NCBI RefSeq assembly: GCF_002911015.1
Contig: NZ_KZ626870.1
Span: forward strand, 26,004-90,003
From: Streptomyces populi
GTDB taxonomy: Bacteria; Actinomycetota; Actinomycetes; Streptomycetales; Streptomycetaceae
Reading direction: 5' to 3'
Length of the DNA: 64,000 bases
This document shows, piece by piece, positions 33,360 to 43,883 of this stretch; position 1 is the first letter of the stretch, and every line of letters starts with the position of its first letter. Made by a program: the position numbers and the translations under genes. A model generated the notes under the pieces. That model worked only from the letters and a program-made list of their open reading frames with translations, was not told the origin of the DNA and did no database searches.

Positions 33360-34874
33360 TCAGCCTTCGGTGACGCCCAGCTTCTCCAGGATGAGCTCCT
33401 TGACGCGAGCCGCGTCGGCCTGGCCGCGGGTGGCCTTCATGACCGCGCCGACGAGCGCGCCGACGGCCTGGACCTTGCCGCCGCGGATCTTGTCGGCGAT
33501 GCCCGGGTTCCCGGCGATGGCCTCGTCGACGGCGACGGTCAGGGCGCCCTCGTCCGAGACGACCTTCAGGCCGCGCTTCTCGACGACCTCGTCCGGGGTG
33601 CCCTCGCCGGCGAGGACGCCTTCGATGACCTGACGGGCCAGCTTGTCGTTCAGATCGCCCGCGGCGACCAGCTCGGACACCCGGGCGACCTGCGCCGGGG
33701 TGATCGGCAGGTCCTCCAGGGCCGTGCCCGACTCGTTGGCGCTGCGGGCCAGCTCACCCATCCACCACTTGCGGGCGGAGGCGGAGTCGGCGCCGGCCTC
33801 GATCGTCGCGACGATCGAGTCGATGGCACCGGCGTTGAGCATCGACTGCATGTCGTGGGCGTTGACGTCCCACTCCTCGCGCAGCCGGTTGCGGCGGGCC
33901 AGCGGCTGCTCGGGCAGCCCGGCGCGCAGCTCCTCGACCCACTCACGGGACGGGGCGACGGGAACGAGGTCGGGCTCCGGGAAGTACCGGTAGTCCTCCG
34001 CCTCCTCCTTCACGCGGCCCGAGGTCGTGGACCCGGTGTCCTCGTGGAAGTGGCGGGTCTCCTGGATGATCGTGCCGCCCGAGTTCAGCACCGCGGCGTG
34101 GCGCTGGATCTCGAAGCGGGCGGCCCGCTCCACGGAACGCAGGGAGTTGACGTTCTTCGTCTCGGAGCGCGTGCCGAACTTCTCCCGCCCGTGCGGGCGC
34201 AGGGAGAGGTTCACGTCGCAGCGCATCTGCCCCATCTCCATGCGGGCCTCCGACACGCCGAGCGCCCGGATGAGTTCGCGCAGTTCGGCGACGTACGCCT
34301 TGGCGACCTCGGGGGCCCGCTCGCCCGCGCCCTGGATGGGCTTGGTGACGATCTCGATGAGGGGGATGCCCGCGCGGTTGTAGTCGAGCAGGGAGTGCGA
34401 GGCGCCGTGGATGCGGCCGGTGGCACCGCCGACGTGCGTCGACTTGCCGGTGTCCTCCTCCATGTGGGCGCGCTCGATCTCCACGCGGAAGACCTCGCCG
34501 TCCTCCAGCTGGACGTCCAGGTAGCCGTTGAAGGCGATCGGCTCGTCGTACTGCGAGGTCTGGAAGTTCTTCGGCATGTCCGGATAGAAGTAGTTCTTCC
34601 GGGCGAAGCGGCACCACTCGGCGATCTCGCAGTGCAGCGCGAGGCCGATCTTGATGGCGGACTCCACACCGGTCGCGTTGACGACCGGGAGGGCGCCGGG
34701 CATGCCGAGGCAGGTCGGGCAGGTCTGCGAGTTGGGCTCGGCGCCCAGCTCGGTCGAACAGCCGCAGAACATCTTCGTCTTGGTGCCGAGTTCGACATGG
34801 ACCTCGAGGCCCATGACGGGGTCGTACGACGCGAGCGCGTCCTCGTACGACACCAGGTCGATCGTGGTGGTCAC
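33360..34874 (-). CDS. gatB: Asp-tRNA(Asn)/Glu-tRNA(Gln) amidotransferase subunit B
   Basis: 504 residues. Binds misacylated Glu-tRNA(Gln) and activates it for amidation with ammonia from GatA. Marks: PVMGLEVHVELGTKTKMFCG at the N-terminus, the zinc-type cysteines FCGC...CPTCLGMPG, and the GatB/YqeY helical tail (residues about 360-500) ending ARVKELILEKLGVTEG. I chose the GTG at 34874 (TTTIDLVSYEDAL) with GAGGGAAG upstream. Last gene of the operon, 16 bp after the small membrane protein gene, followed by a strong terminator. Confidence 0.96.
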   Translation of the reverse strand: MTTTIDLVSYEDALASYDPVMGLEVHVELGTKTKMFCGCSTELGAEPNSQTCPTCLGMPGALPVVNATGVESAIKIGLALHCEIAEWCRFARKNYFYPDMPKNFQTSQYDEPIAFNGYLDVQLEDGEVFRVEIERAHMEEDTGKSTHVGGATGRIHGASHSLLDYNRAGIPLIEIVTKPIQGAGERAPEVAKAYVAELRELIRALGVSEARMEMGQMRCDVNLSLRPHGREKFGTRSETKNVNSLRSVERAARFEIQRHAAVLNSGGTIIQETRHFHEDTGSTTSGRVKEEAEDYRYFPEPDLVPVAPSREWVEELRAGLPEQPLARRNRLREEWDVNAHDMQSMLNAGAIDSIVATIEAGADSASARKWWMGELARSANESGTALEDLPITPAQVARVSELVAAGDLNDKLARQVIEGVLAGEGTPDEVVEKRGLKVVSDEGALTVAVDEAIAGNPGIADKIRGGKVQAVGALVGAVMKATRGQADAARVKELILEKLGVTEG

Positions 34875-34890
34875 GGTGAAAACTTCCCTC

Positions 34891-35129
34891 TCAGCCCAGC
34901 AGGACGTCGTCGTCGCCCAGGCGCTTGAGCTCCCGGTAGAGGATGGCGAGGCCGGTGACGATGGCGGCGGCGGACAGGGCCGCGTCGATGAGGCGCAGCG
35001 TGTCGTTCTCCTTGCGGGCCTTCTTGACCTGCTTGGCGACACCGATGGCACCGAACGCCGTGCCCGCCATGGACAGATACGTGCCGGACTTGGACTTCTT
35101 GAAGCCCTTGGCCTTGGACATTGCCTTGC

Positions 35130-35133
<4 letters not shown>
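34891..35133 (-). CDS. Small membrane protein between gatA and gatB
   Basis: 80 residues: a Lys-rich N-terminus (MSKAMSKAKGFKKSKSG), a mixed helix rich in Ala/Val/Lys (TAFGAIGVAKQVKKARKEND), and one membrane helix near residues 50-68 (AALSAAAIVTGLAILYREL). Its GTG start overlaps the gatA stop by 4 bp (GTGA), so translation is coupled. From memory a protein of this kind sits here in other Streptomyces. Not part of any known GatCAB enzyme. Function unknown; the position suggests membrane tethering or simple co-expression. Confidence 0.7.
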
Positions 35134-36635
<1,502 letters not shown>

Positions 36636-36640
36636 GGTGA

Positions 36641-36937
36641 TTAGTCCTCCCCCAGGATCTGCGGCACCTTGAAACGCTGCTGCTCCTGGGCCGGGGCGCC
36701 GGAGAGCGCCTGCTCGGGGGTGAGCGACGGACGGACCTCGTCCACGCGCATGACGTTCGTCAGCGGCAGCGGATGAGAGGTCGGCGGTACGTCTTGGTCG
36801 GCGACCTCGCTGACGCGGGCGACCGCGCCGATGATGTCGTCCAGCTGGCCTGCGAAGTGGTCGAGCTCTTCGCCCTTCAGCTCCAGACGCGCCAGCCGTG
36901 CGAGGTGGGCGACCTCCTCGCGCGTGATGCCAGGCAT
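36641..36937 (-). CDS. gatC: Glu-tRNA(Gln) amidotransferase subunit C
   Basis: 98 residues, the usual size. Helical N-terminus MPGITREEVAHLARLARLEL, then DHFAGQLDDIIGAVARVSE and the extended C-terminal arm that wraps GatA and GatB (DEVRPSLTPEQALSGAP). AGAGGA upstream of the ATG. First gene of the gatC-gatA-orf-gatB operon; a TAGGAT -10 box is about 40 bp upstream. Confidence 0.95.
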   Translation of the reverse strand: MPGITREEVAHLARLARLELKGEELDHFAGQLDDIIGAVARVSEVADQDVPPTSHPLPLTNVMRVDEVRPSLTPEQALSGAPAQEQQRFKVPQILGED

Positions 36938-37237
36938 GCAGCGATCCTCTGGGGTGAGTGCGTGTGGTTTGGCCCAATCCTATGGGGCCCGGGCCGATGC
37001 CCGCGCCCGGGTTTGCCCTGGGGGCGGGGACTTCCCGGCCCGCGGCCGGACGTTCCCCGCCCGCGCCGCCGCCCGTGACTGTCTCCCGGGCAGGTGGGCT
37101 CTCTCCGGGGTGTCCCGCCGTCGGCGGCCGCGCGTCCGTGGGACGCACGGCCGATCGCCGCCGACGGCGATACGCCCGAACGGGAGAGCCCGGCTTGTCG
37201 GACGGGGACGAACGGGTGGTGCGTGGGTGGGGGAACA
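36938..37237. other. gatC upstream region, no gene seen
   Basis: About 300 bp between the gatC start and the hairpin that follows the GGDEF-EAL gene. The part nearest gatC contains a plausible -10 (TAGGAT on the minus strand, about 36978-36983). The rest is very GC-rich with many partial palindromes but no convincing small ORF or RNA gene. Confidence 0.45.
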
Positions 37238-37254
37238 CCCGGCCGGAGGCCGGG
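37238..37254 (-). terminator. Hairpin after the RmdB-like gene
   Basis: CCCGGCC-GGA-GGCCGGG, 7-bp perfect arms, 6 bp past the stop at 37260 on the minus strand. Confidence 0.5.
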
Positions 37255-37259
37255 GACGG

Positions 37260-39482
37260 CTACTCCGCCGCGGGCAGCGCGGCGCGCGGGCGCTGCCAGC
37301 CGCGGACGCCCCGGGCCAGCAGCCACGCCGTGGCCTCCTCGGGCGGCATCGCCGCGGCGACCAGCCACCCCTGGACGGCGTCGCAGCCCAGGTCCCGCAG
37401 CCGCTCCCACGTCTCGTCGTCCTCGACGCCCTCCGCCACGACGAGGAGCCCCAGGGAATGGGCGAGGTCGACGGTGCAGCGCACGATCTCGGCGTCCTCC
37501 GCGTCCACGGCGAGCCGTGCGACGAACGAACGGTCGATCTTCAGCTCGCTGACCGGGAGCCGGCGCAGATGGACCAGGGAGGAGTAACCGGTGCCGAAGT
37601 CGTCCAGCGACATCTTCACGCCGTGCCCGGTGAGAGCCGCGAGGGTGTCGGCGGCACGCTGCGGGTCCTCCAGGAGCACGTGCTCCGTTATCTCCAGTTG
37701 GAGCGCTCCCGCGGGGACTCCGTGCCGGGCCAGACGGGCGGCGACGGCACCGGCGAAGCCCGGCGTGTGGACGTCGCGGGGCGACACGTTGACCGCGACC
37801 GGCACGTACAGCCCCTGCGCACGCCAGCGCGCGACCTGTCCGAGGGCCGTCTCCAGGACGTACTCGGTGAGGTGGGGCATCAGCCCGGACGACTCGGCGA
37901 TGGCGATGAACTCGTCCGGCGGCACCTTGCCGCGCTCGGGGTGCACCCAGCGGACCAGGGCCTCCAGTCCGGCCACCTGTCCGTCGAAGCGGACCTTGGG
38001 CTGGTAGTGCAGTTCCACGTCGCCGGTGTCCAGGGCCCGGCGCAGATCGCCCAGCAGGCCCAGCCGGTCGGGAGTGTTGGAGTCCCGCTTGGACTCGTAG
38101 ACCTCCACGCCCGTACGGTCCCGCTTCGCCTGGTACATCGCGATGTCCGCCCGGCGCAGCAGCCCCTCCGCGTCGAGCGCGTGGTCGGGGAAGACGGCGA
38201 GCCCGGCGCTGGCCTCCAGGACGAGGGTGAGTCCGTCCAGGTCGAGCGGTGAGCCGAGGGCGGCGACCAGATTGCGGGCGACCCGCGTGGCCGACGTGGT
38301 GGAGTCCGCGACCGGCAGTAAGACGGCGAACTCGTCACCGCCGAGCCGCGCGGCCTCCGCCCCGCGCGGCAGCGCGAGCCGCAGCCGCTCGGCTATCTGG
38401 AGGAGCAGTCGGTCACCGGCGAGATGTCCCAGCGTGTCGTTCACCGAACGGAAGCGGTCCAGGTCGATGAGCATCAGGGCGGAGCGCGCGCCGATGCGCT
38501 CGGCGTCGTCCAGCGCCGTCCAGGTGCGCTCCAGCAGCCACTGACGGTTCGGCAGCCCGGTCAGCGGGTCGCGCAGTTGCTCCTCGGCCCGCGCGCGGGC
38601 TATCCACAGGGTGGAGTCCAGGGCGATCAGCGGGATCGAGAACAGCGGCAGCAGCATCGGCTGGGCCGTCGCGACGACGCAGATCAGCGGCGCGATGCCG
38701 AGCAGCGCCACGGCGACGAGCCCCTGTCTGACCAGGGCCGTACGGGCGACGGTGGGCAGGCCGCCGCCCGGCGTGTTCAGGTACCAGAGCAGGGCGCGGG
38801 TGACGGCGAGGTAGGCGCCGGCGACCAGCACCACCTGGGGGGCCGCGTAGAACGTCCAGGCGCCGGGGTCCCAGGGGGTCTCGACGCTCGGGAACCGTCC
38901 GAACGACGCGAGGACCAGGGCTCCGGCCCCGATGCCGAGGATGTCGACGGCCCCGTGCAGGACGCCCTGGCGCCAGCGGTTGCGGCGGGCCGTGCCGACC
39001 AGGACGACGACGGTGAGGCTGACCATCCCGGCGGGGACCCAGCCGTAGAGCAGCAGGACCGCGAGGGTGAGCGCGGCGCCGGAACCGGTGCCGCCCCACC
39101 AGCGGGCGCGGCCGAGGGCGACCAGGTGGCCGACGATGACTCCGGTCAGCAGCGCCAGCGACCAGCCGACGGTGCCGCACGGGAAGAGCGCGTGATGACC
39201 GCTGAACGCCCGGTAGAAGCCCGCGCCCAGGACGAACGCGGCGGTGGCCACGACCGCCGACGGCAGCGCGGGCCAGGACGCGTGGCGCTCGGGGTCCTGG
39301 CCGGGCAGGCCGGTGCCGCGTTCTGCGGTGAGGGCGCCGGAAGCGGCGGGCGGAGCGGCGCCGGGTCCGCTGCGGACGGAGCGCTCCGACGGCCGTCCCG
39401 TCCGCAGGCCCGTCAGCCACGCGCCGGTCGTCCGGCGCAGGCGCAGCCGTGAGTCGGGAGCGGCGCTCTCGGTCGGTTCCAT
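37260..39482 (-). CDS. rmdB: Membrane GGDEF-EAL protein, RmdB-like; both motifs intact
   Basis: 740 residues. Residues about 70-295 contain about six to eight hydrophobic segments. GGDEF is at 381-385 (RLGGDEFAVLLP) and EAL at 507-509 (GLEALVRWVHPERG). All EAL catalytic groups are present: VNVSPRD, LEITEHVLLED, SLDDFGTGYSSL, LKIDRSFV and VVAEGVEDDE. So phosphodiesterase activity against c-di-GMP is expected, and cyclase activity is possible. The place next to ligA matches S. coelicolor SCO5495, known as RmdB, a phosphodiesterase that affects development. Start set at the ATG at 39482 with AGGGA upstream; the frame extends to 39629. Contrast with the GGDEF-EAL gene at 18478-21801. Confidence 0.9.
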   Translation of the reverse strand: MEPTESAAPDSRLRLRRTTGAWLTGLRTGRPSERSVRSGPGAAPPAASGALTAERGTGLPGQDPERHASWPALPSAVVATAAFVLGAGFYRAFSGHHALFPCGTVGWSLALLTGVIVGHLVALGRARWWGGTGSGAALTLAVLLLYGWVPAGMVSLTVVVLVGTARRNRWRQGVLHGAVDILGIGAGALVLASFGRFPSVETPWDPGAWTFYAAPQVVLVAGAYLAVTRALLWYLNTPGGGLPTVARTALVRQGLVAVALLGIAPLICVVATAQPMLLPLFSIPLIALDSTLWIARARAEEQLRDPLTGLPNRQWLLERTWTALDDAERIGARSALMLIDLDRFRSVNDTLGHLAGDRLLLQIAERLRLALPRGAEAARLGGDEFAVLLPVADSTTSATRVARNLVAALGSPLDLDGLTLVLEASAGLAVFPDHALDAEGLLRRADIAMYQAKRDRTGVEVYESKRDSNTPDRLGLLGDLRRALDTGDVELHYQPKVRFDGQVAGLEALVRWVHPERGKVPPDEFIAIAESSGLMPHLTEYVLETALGQVARWRAQGLYVPVAVNVSPRDVHTPGFAGAVAARLARHGVPAGALQLEITEHVLLEDPQRAADTLAALTGHGVKMSLDDFGTGYSSLVHLRRLPVSELKIDRSFVARLAVDAEDAEIVRCTVDLAHSLGLLVVAEGVEDDETWERLRDLGCDAVQGWLVAAAMPPEEATAWLLARGVRGWQRPRAALPAAE

Positions 39483-39696
39483 TCCCGTCCCTCTCACTGC
39501 CGGCGGTGCCCACGCCACGCGATCCGTTGCCGGCGACGACTGCCAACGGTGCCGCGTCGGAAAACCCTTCCCCCGGCTCGTGGCGAGCGGGGGATGCGCC
39601 GACCGAGGCCGGACACGGTGGGCGCACACGTCAACAGTAGGCCGCGGAAGGCTCCCACGGGCAGCGGTCGTCGACGGTTGCCCGTTTACGACCCAG

Positions 39697-39732
39697 CCAC
39701 CCGTATGCCGCCGATATGCGCCGAACGGGTGG
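39697..39732 (-). terminator. Hairpin after ligA
   Basis: CCACCCGT ... ACGGGTGG, 8-bp perfect arms with a 20-nt loop, 10 bp past the ligA stop on the minus strand. Loop is long, so moderate confidence. Confidence 0.45.
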
Positions 39733-39742
39733 TCTTCAGCCG

Positions 39743-41938
39743 CTATTCCTCGACCGGAAGCGCGACTTCCGCCGCCGCCTCCGGCCCCTGCCCGAGCAGG
39801 ACGGAGAAGCCCTCCTCGTTCAGGACCGGAACCTTCAACTGCATCGCCTTTTCATACTTCGAGCCGGGATTGTCACCTACTACAACGAAAGATGTCTTCT
39901 TCGAAACAGAACCGGTCACCTTTGCTCCACGGCTCTGCAACTCCTCCTTCGCCCCGTCCCGCGTGTGGTGTTCGAGCGTGCCCGTGACCACCACGGTGAG
40001 GCCTTCGAGCGGACGCGGCCCCTCGTCCTCGCCCGCACCCTCGTCCTCCATCCGGACGCCGGCCGCCCTCCACTTGCGGATGATCTCGCGGTGCCAGTCC
40101 TCGGCGAACCACTCCTTGAGCGAGGTCGCGATGATCCCGCCGACCCCGTCGACCGCCGCGAGTTCCACCTCGGTGGCCTGCTCGATGCGGTCGATGGAAC
40201 GGAACTCGCGCGCCAGCGCCTCGGCGGCCACCGGACCCACGTGCCTGATGGAGAGTCCGTTGATGAAACGGGCGAGCGGACGGCTCTTCGCCTCGGCGAT
40301 CTTGTCCAGCATGGCAAGCGCGTTCTTCTTCGGCTCGCCCTTCTGGTTGGCGAAGACCGTGACGATCTTCTCCTCACCGGTCTCGGGATCCCTCTTGGGC
40401 AGGCCGCTGGCTTGGTCGAGAACGTACGCCTTGATGGGGAGCAACTGCTCGATCGTGAGGTCGAAGAGGTCGCCCTCGTCGACGAGGGGCGGGGCCGTGG
40501 GCGCCAGCGGACGGGTCAGCGCCGCTGCGGCCACATCGCCGAAATGGTCGATTTCGAGACATTCCCTGCCTGCGAGATAGGAGACCCGTTCTCTCAACTG
40601 GGCCGGGCAGGAACGACCGTTCGGGCAGCGCAGGTCCACGTCGCCCTCCTTCATCGGCTTCAGGGCCGTACCGCACTCAGGGCACTCGGCCGGCATCACG
40701 AACTCCCGCTCGGTGCCGTCACGCAGGCTGGCGACCGGACCGAGGATCTCGGGGATGACGTCACCGGCCTTGCGCAGCACCACCGTGTCCCCGATGAGCA
40801 CGCCCTTGGCCTTCACCACGTCCTGGTTGTGCAGGGTGGCGAACTCGACCTCGGAGCCCGCGACCGTGACCGGTTCGACCTGCGCGTACGGAGTGACCCG
40901 GCCCGTACGGCCCACGCCGACACGGATGTTGACGAGCTTGGTGTTGACCTCCTCGGGCGCGTACTTCCAGGCGATCGCCCAGCGGGGTGCGCGCGCGGTG
41001 GAGCCGAGCCGCCCCTGGAGGGGGATCTCGTCGAGCTTGACGACGACCCCGTCGATCTCGTGCTCCACGGAGTGGCGGTTCTCTCCGTAGTGCGCGATGA
41101 ACTCCCTTACCTCGTCAAGGTCGTCGACTACCTTGGCGTACCGCGTGGTGGGCAGTCCCCAGGAGTTCAGCAGGCTGTACGCCTCGGAGAGCCGCCCGAG
41201 CCCCTCGAACCCCTCAAGGGCACCGATGCCGTGGACGACCATGTGGAGCGGCAGTGTCGCGGTGACCTTGGGATCCTTCTGGCGCAGTGAACCCGCAGCC
41301 GAGTTCCGGGGGTTGGCGTACGGCTTTTCCCCAGCCTCCACACGACGGGCGTTGAGCCCCTCGAACGCCTCCATCGGGAAGTAGACCTCGCCCCGGATCT
41401 CTACGAGCCGGGGAACGTGATCGCCCTTCAGGCGGTGCGGGATCTCCGCGATCGTCATGACGTTGGGCGTGATGTCCTCGCCGGTCCGGCCGGTGCCCCG
41501 GGTGGCCGCGCGGGTGAGTCTGCCGTCCTCGTACGTCAGGTTCACGGCCAGACCGTCGACCTTGAGTTCGCACAGGAAGTGGTAGTCCGACGAGCCCACG
41601 TCCTTGGCCACACGACTGGCCCAGAGGGCGAGCCCTGCGTCGTCGAAGACGTTGTCGAGGGAGAGCATGCGCTCGCGGTGCTCGACCTTGGCGAGGTCGG
41701 TCTCGTACTCGACGGCGACCTTCTGGGTCGGCGAGTCCGGTGTCCGCAGCTCCGGGTACTCGTCCTCCAACGCTTCGAGAGAACGCAGGAGGGTGTCGAA
41801 CTCCGCGTCGCTGATGACGGGATCGGCCTCCGCGTAGTACCGGACCCGGTGCTCCTCGACCTGCTCGGCGAGCCGCGCGTGCCGCTCCCGTGCCTCGGCG
41901 GGTACCGATGTGGGCTCTGCGTGCATGTCGCCGGCCAC
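39743..41938 (-). CDS. ligA: NAD-dependent DNA ligase
   Basis: 731 residues. Seals nicks in replication and repair using NAD. Domains in order: Ia and adenylation (adenylated Lys126 in CELKVDGLAVN), OB fold, four-cysteine zinc finger (CPECGTALKP...CPNGRSCPAQ), helix-hairpin-helix, and BRCT (LEGLTVVVTGTLEHHTRDG). A hydrophilic tail follows. GTG start with GGAGG 9 nt upstream. It lies 15 bp after the MetE-like gene, so it is co-transcribed with it and with the SDR gene further upstream, an unrelated trio. A hairpin follows before the RmdB-like gene. Confidence 0.97.
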   Translation of the reverse strand: MAGDMHAEPTSVPAEARERHARLAEQVEEHRVRYYAEADPVISDAEFDTLLRSLEALEDEYPELRTPDSPTQKVAVEYETDLAKVEHRERMLSLDNVFDDAGLALWASRVAKDVGSSDYHFLCELKVDGLAVNLTYEDGRLTRAATRGTGRTGEDITPNVMTIAEIPHRLKGDHVPRLVEIRGEVYFPMEAFEGLNARRVEAGEKPYANPRNSAAGSLRQKDPKVTATLPLHMVVHGIGALEGFEGLGRLSEAYSLLNSWGLPTTRYAKVVDDLDEVREFIAHYGENRHSVEHEIDGVVVKLDEIPLQGRLGSTARAPRWAIAWKYAPEEVNTKLVNIRVGVGRTGRVTPYAQVEPVTVAGSEVEFATLHNQDVVKAKGVLIGDTVVLRKAGDVIPEILGPVASLRDGTEREFVMPAECPECGTALKPMKEGDVDLRCPNGRSCPAQLRERVSYLAGRECLEIDHFGDVAAAALTRPLAPTAPPLVDEGDLFDLTIEQLLPIKAYVLDQASGLPKRDPETGEEKIVTVFANQKGEPKKNALAMLDKIAEAKSRPLARFINGLSIRHVGPVAAEALAREFRSIDRIEQATEVELAAVDGVGGIIATSLKEWFAEDWHREIIRKWRAAGVRMEDEGAGEDEGPRPLEGLTVVVTGTLEHHTRDGAKEELQSRGAKVTGSVSKKTSFVVVGDNPGSKYEKAMQLKVPVLNEEGFSVLLGQGPEAAAEVALPVEE

Positions 41939-41953
41939 CGTTGTGTCCTCCCG

Positions 41954-42961
41954 TTACTCTGGGTTGTCCGCGAGGGATCTCGCCGCCCGGACGCAGTGGG
42001 CCAGCGCCCTGCGCGCGAAGTCGGGGGAGGCCCCCGCGAGTCCGCACGACGGAGTGAGCGTGACCGCCTCCGCGAGCAGACCCGGCCGCAGTCCCAGCCT
42101 GCGCCACAACGTCCTGACACCCATGACGCTACCGGCAGGGTCCGACAATGGGACGTCCGTGCCGGGGACGACACCGGCGAACAGCCGGGTACCGCCCTCG
42201 ACCGCTTCCCCGATCGCGTCGTCGTCACGTTCGGTGAGGAGGGAGAAGTCGAACGAGACGGCCGCCGCGCCCGCCCGGCGCAGCAGGGCGAAGGGGACGT
42301 CCGGCGCGCAGCTGTGGACGACGACGGGGCCGCCGCCGTTCACCCCGATGACGTCCCGGAGGGTGGCCTCCACGATCTGGCGGTCCACCGCGCGGTGGGT
42401 GCGGTAGCCGCTGGCGGTGGGTACCCGGCCGCAGAGCACGGCGACCAGGGAGGGTTCGTCGAGCTGTAGGACGACCTCGGCCCCGGGCACCCGCCGGCGG
42501 ACCTCGTCGAGGTGCAGGCGCAGCCCCTCGGCGAGCGATCCGGCGAGGTCGCGGCAGGCGCCCGGGTCGGAGAGGGCGGACTCGCCGTTCCGCAGCTCCA
42601 GCGCGGCCGCCAGGGTCCAGGGACCGACGGCCTGCACCTTGAGGGGGCCCGCGTACCCCTGGGTGAACTCCTCCAGGGCGTCGAGGTCCTCCCCCAGCCA
42701 CGACCTGGCCCGCTTGGTGTCCCGGCCCGGCCGGTCCCCGAAGCGCCAGCCGCTGGGCTCCACGCGCGCGTACAGCTCGACGAGCATCCCCGCGGTCCGG
42801 CCGATCATGTCCGCCCCGGGCCCGCGCGCGGGCAGTTCGGCGAGGAAGGGGAAGTCCTCGAAGGAACCGGTGACGGTCTTGGCGGCCTCCCGCGCGTCAC
42901 CGCCCGGCATGGAGCCGACCCCGGTGGCGGCGCCGAACCTGAACTCGCTGTTTTCGCTCAC
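41954..42961 (-). CDS. Short methionine synthase, MetE C-terminal-domain type
   Basis: 335 residues, corresponding only to the catalytic C-terminal half of cobalamin-independent MetE (about 760 residues); the N-terminal half is absent. Zinc ligands are visible: His and Cys in VVHSCAPDV, and Cys in TPSCGLAG near the end. The N-terminus is GAATGVGSMPGGDAREAAK. Such 'core' MetE proteins may take the methyl group from a corrinoid protein and not directly from methyl-folate, but that remains debated. In a tight cluster SDR - this gene - ligA with 30 and 15 bp gaps. A full annotation as methionine synthase would overstate what the sequence shows. Confidence 0.82.
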   Translation of the reverse strand: MSENSEFRFGAATGVGSMPGGDAREAAKTVTGSFEDFPFLAELPARGPGADMIGRTAGMLVELYARVEPSGWRFGDRPGRDTKRARSWLGEDLDALEEFTQGYAGPLKVQAVGPWTLAAALELRNGESALSDPGACRDLAGSLAEGLRLHLDEVRRRVPGAEVVLQLDEPSLVAVLCGRVPTASGYRTHRAVDRQIVEATLRDVIGVNGGGPVVVHSCAPDVPFALLRRAGAAAVSFDFSLLTERDDDAIGEAVEGGTRLFAGVVPGTDVPLSDPAGSVMGVRTLWRRLGLRPGLLAEAVTLTPSCGLAGASPDFARRALAHCVRAARSLADNPE

Positions 42962-42991
42962 CCCGGAAGCCTACGGAATCCGGCGGGCGGA

Positions 42992-43690
42992 TCAGCGTCC
43001 CGGGCGCACCGTCAGATCGTTGACCTCGGCGTCCCGGGGCAGGTCGAGCGCCATCACGATCGTCGTCGCCACCGACTCCGGGTCGATCCACCGCGAGGCG
43101 TCGTACTCCTTGCCCTCCTGCTGGTGCACCTTGGCCTGCATGGGGCTCGCCGTGCGGCCGGGGTAGACGGAGGTCACCCGGACCCCGGCCGCGTGCTCCT
43201 CGTGGCGCAGGGAGTCGGCGAGGGCCTTCAGCCCGTGCTTGGAGGCGGCGTAGGCGGACCAGTCGGCGTGGGCGTTCAGACCGGCGCCGGAGTTCACGAA
43301 GACCACGTGGCCCTGGGCGAGGCGGAGCTGGGGCAGGAAGTGGCGGGTCAGCTCGGCGGGGGCGATCAGGTTGACGTTGAGCTGGTGGCGCCAGGCCTTC
43401 GGGGTCAGTTCGCCGACCGGTCCGAGGTCGACCACGCCCGCGATGTGCAGCAGGGAGTCGACGTGGCCGGGGAGCGCCTGGTGCGAGAACGCCCAGGAGA
43501 GCTTGTCGGGGTCCGCCAGGTCGCCCACCAGGGTCTTCGCCCCGGGGAACGCGGCGGCCAGGTCCTTCGCGCGGCCGGCGTCGCGCGCGTGGAGCACGAG
43601 TTCGTCCCCTCGCGCGTGCAGACGGCGGGCGACGGCCGCGCCGATGCCGGAACCGGCCCCGGTGATCACATGTGTAGGCATGGACGCCAT
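42992..43690 (-). CDS. SDR-family short-chain oxidoreductase
   Basis: 232 residues. NAD(P)-binding TGAGSGIGAAVARRL at residues 10-24, the conserved HIAGVV region, and the catalytic Ser-Tyr-Lys set (VNSGAGLNAHADWSAYAASKHGLK). No membrane or signal segment. Substrate unknown. First gene of the SDR-MetE-ligA run. The 13-bp minisatellite lies just upstream at 43770-43872. Start may be the ATG at 43690 or the in-frame ATG at 43681. Confidence 0.87.
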   Translation of the reverse strand: MASMPTHVITGAGSGIGAAVARRLHARGDELVLHARDAGRAKDLAAAFPGAKTLVGDLADPDKLSWAFSHQALPGHVDSLLHIAGVVDLGPVGELTPKAWRHQLNVNLIAPAELTRHFLPQLRLAQGHVVFVNSGAGLNAHADWSAYAASKHGLKALADSLRHEEHAAGVRVTSVYPGRTASPMQAKVHQQEGKEYDASRWIDPESVATTIVMALDLPRDAEVNDLTVRPGR

Positions 43691-43769
43691 GCTCGCATCA
43701 CCGGGGGCCGGTCTCGAACCGCGCGCGGACGCCCGGCGGGCACGGGACCCGGCCCTGACGGGTGCCCCC

Positions 43770-43872
43770 GTCCCCGGATCCCGTCCCTGGGTCCCGTCCC
43801 CGGATCCCGTCCCTGGGTCCCGTCTCCGGATCCCCTCTCCGAATCCCGCCCCGGGTCCCGTCCCCGGGCGGG
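43770..43872. repeat. 13-bp minisatellite (about 8 copies)
   Basis: Tandem units of 13 bp, for example GTCCCCGGATCCC and GTCCCTGGGTCCC alternating in the first four copies (43770-43821), then more divergent copies to about 43872 with one 12-bp unit. Sits between the SDR gene and the LOG-type gene. Alternating two-type order suggests growth by duplication of a 26-bp dimer. Confidence 0.85.
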
Positions 43873-43883
43873 AGGCCGGTGCC

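Noticed and set aside
43770..43872. CRISPR or origin-type iteron array
   Set aside because: No spacers, no replication gene nearby, and units drift in sequence. Best called a minisatellite.
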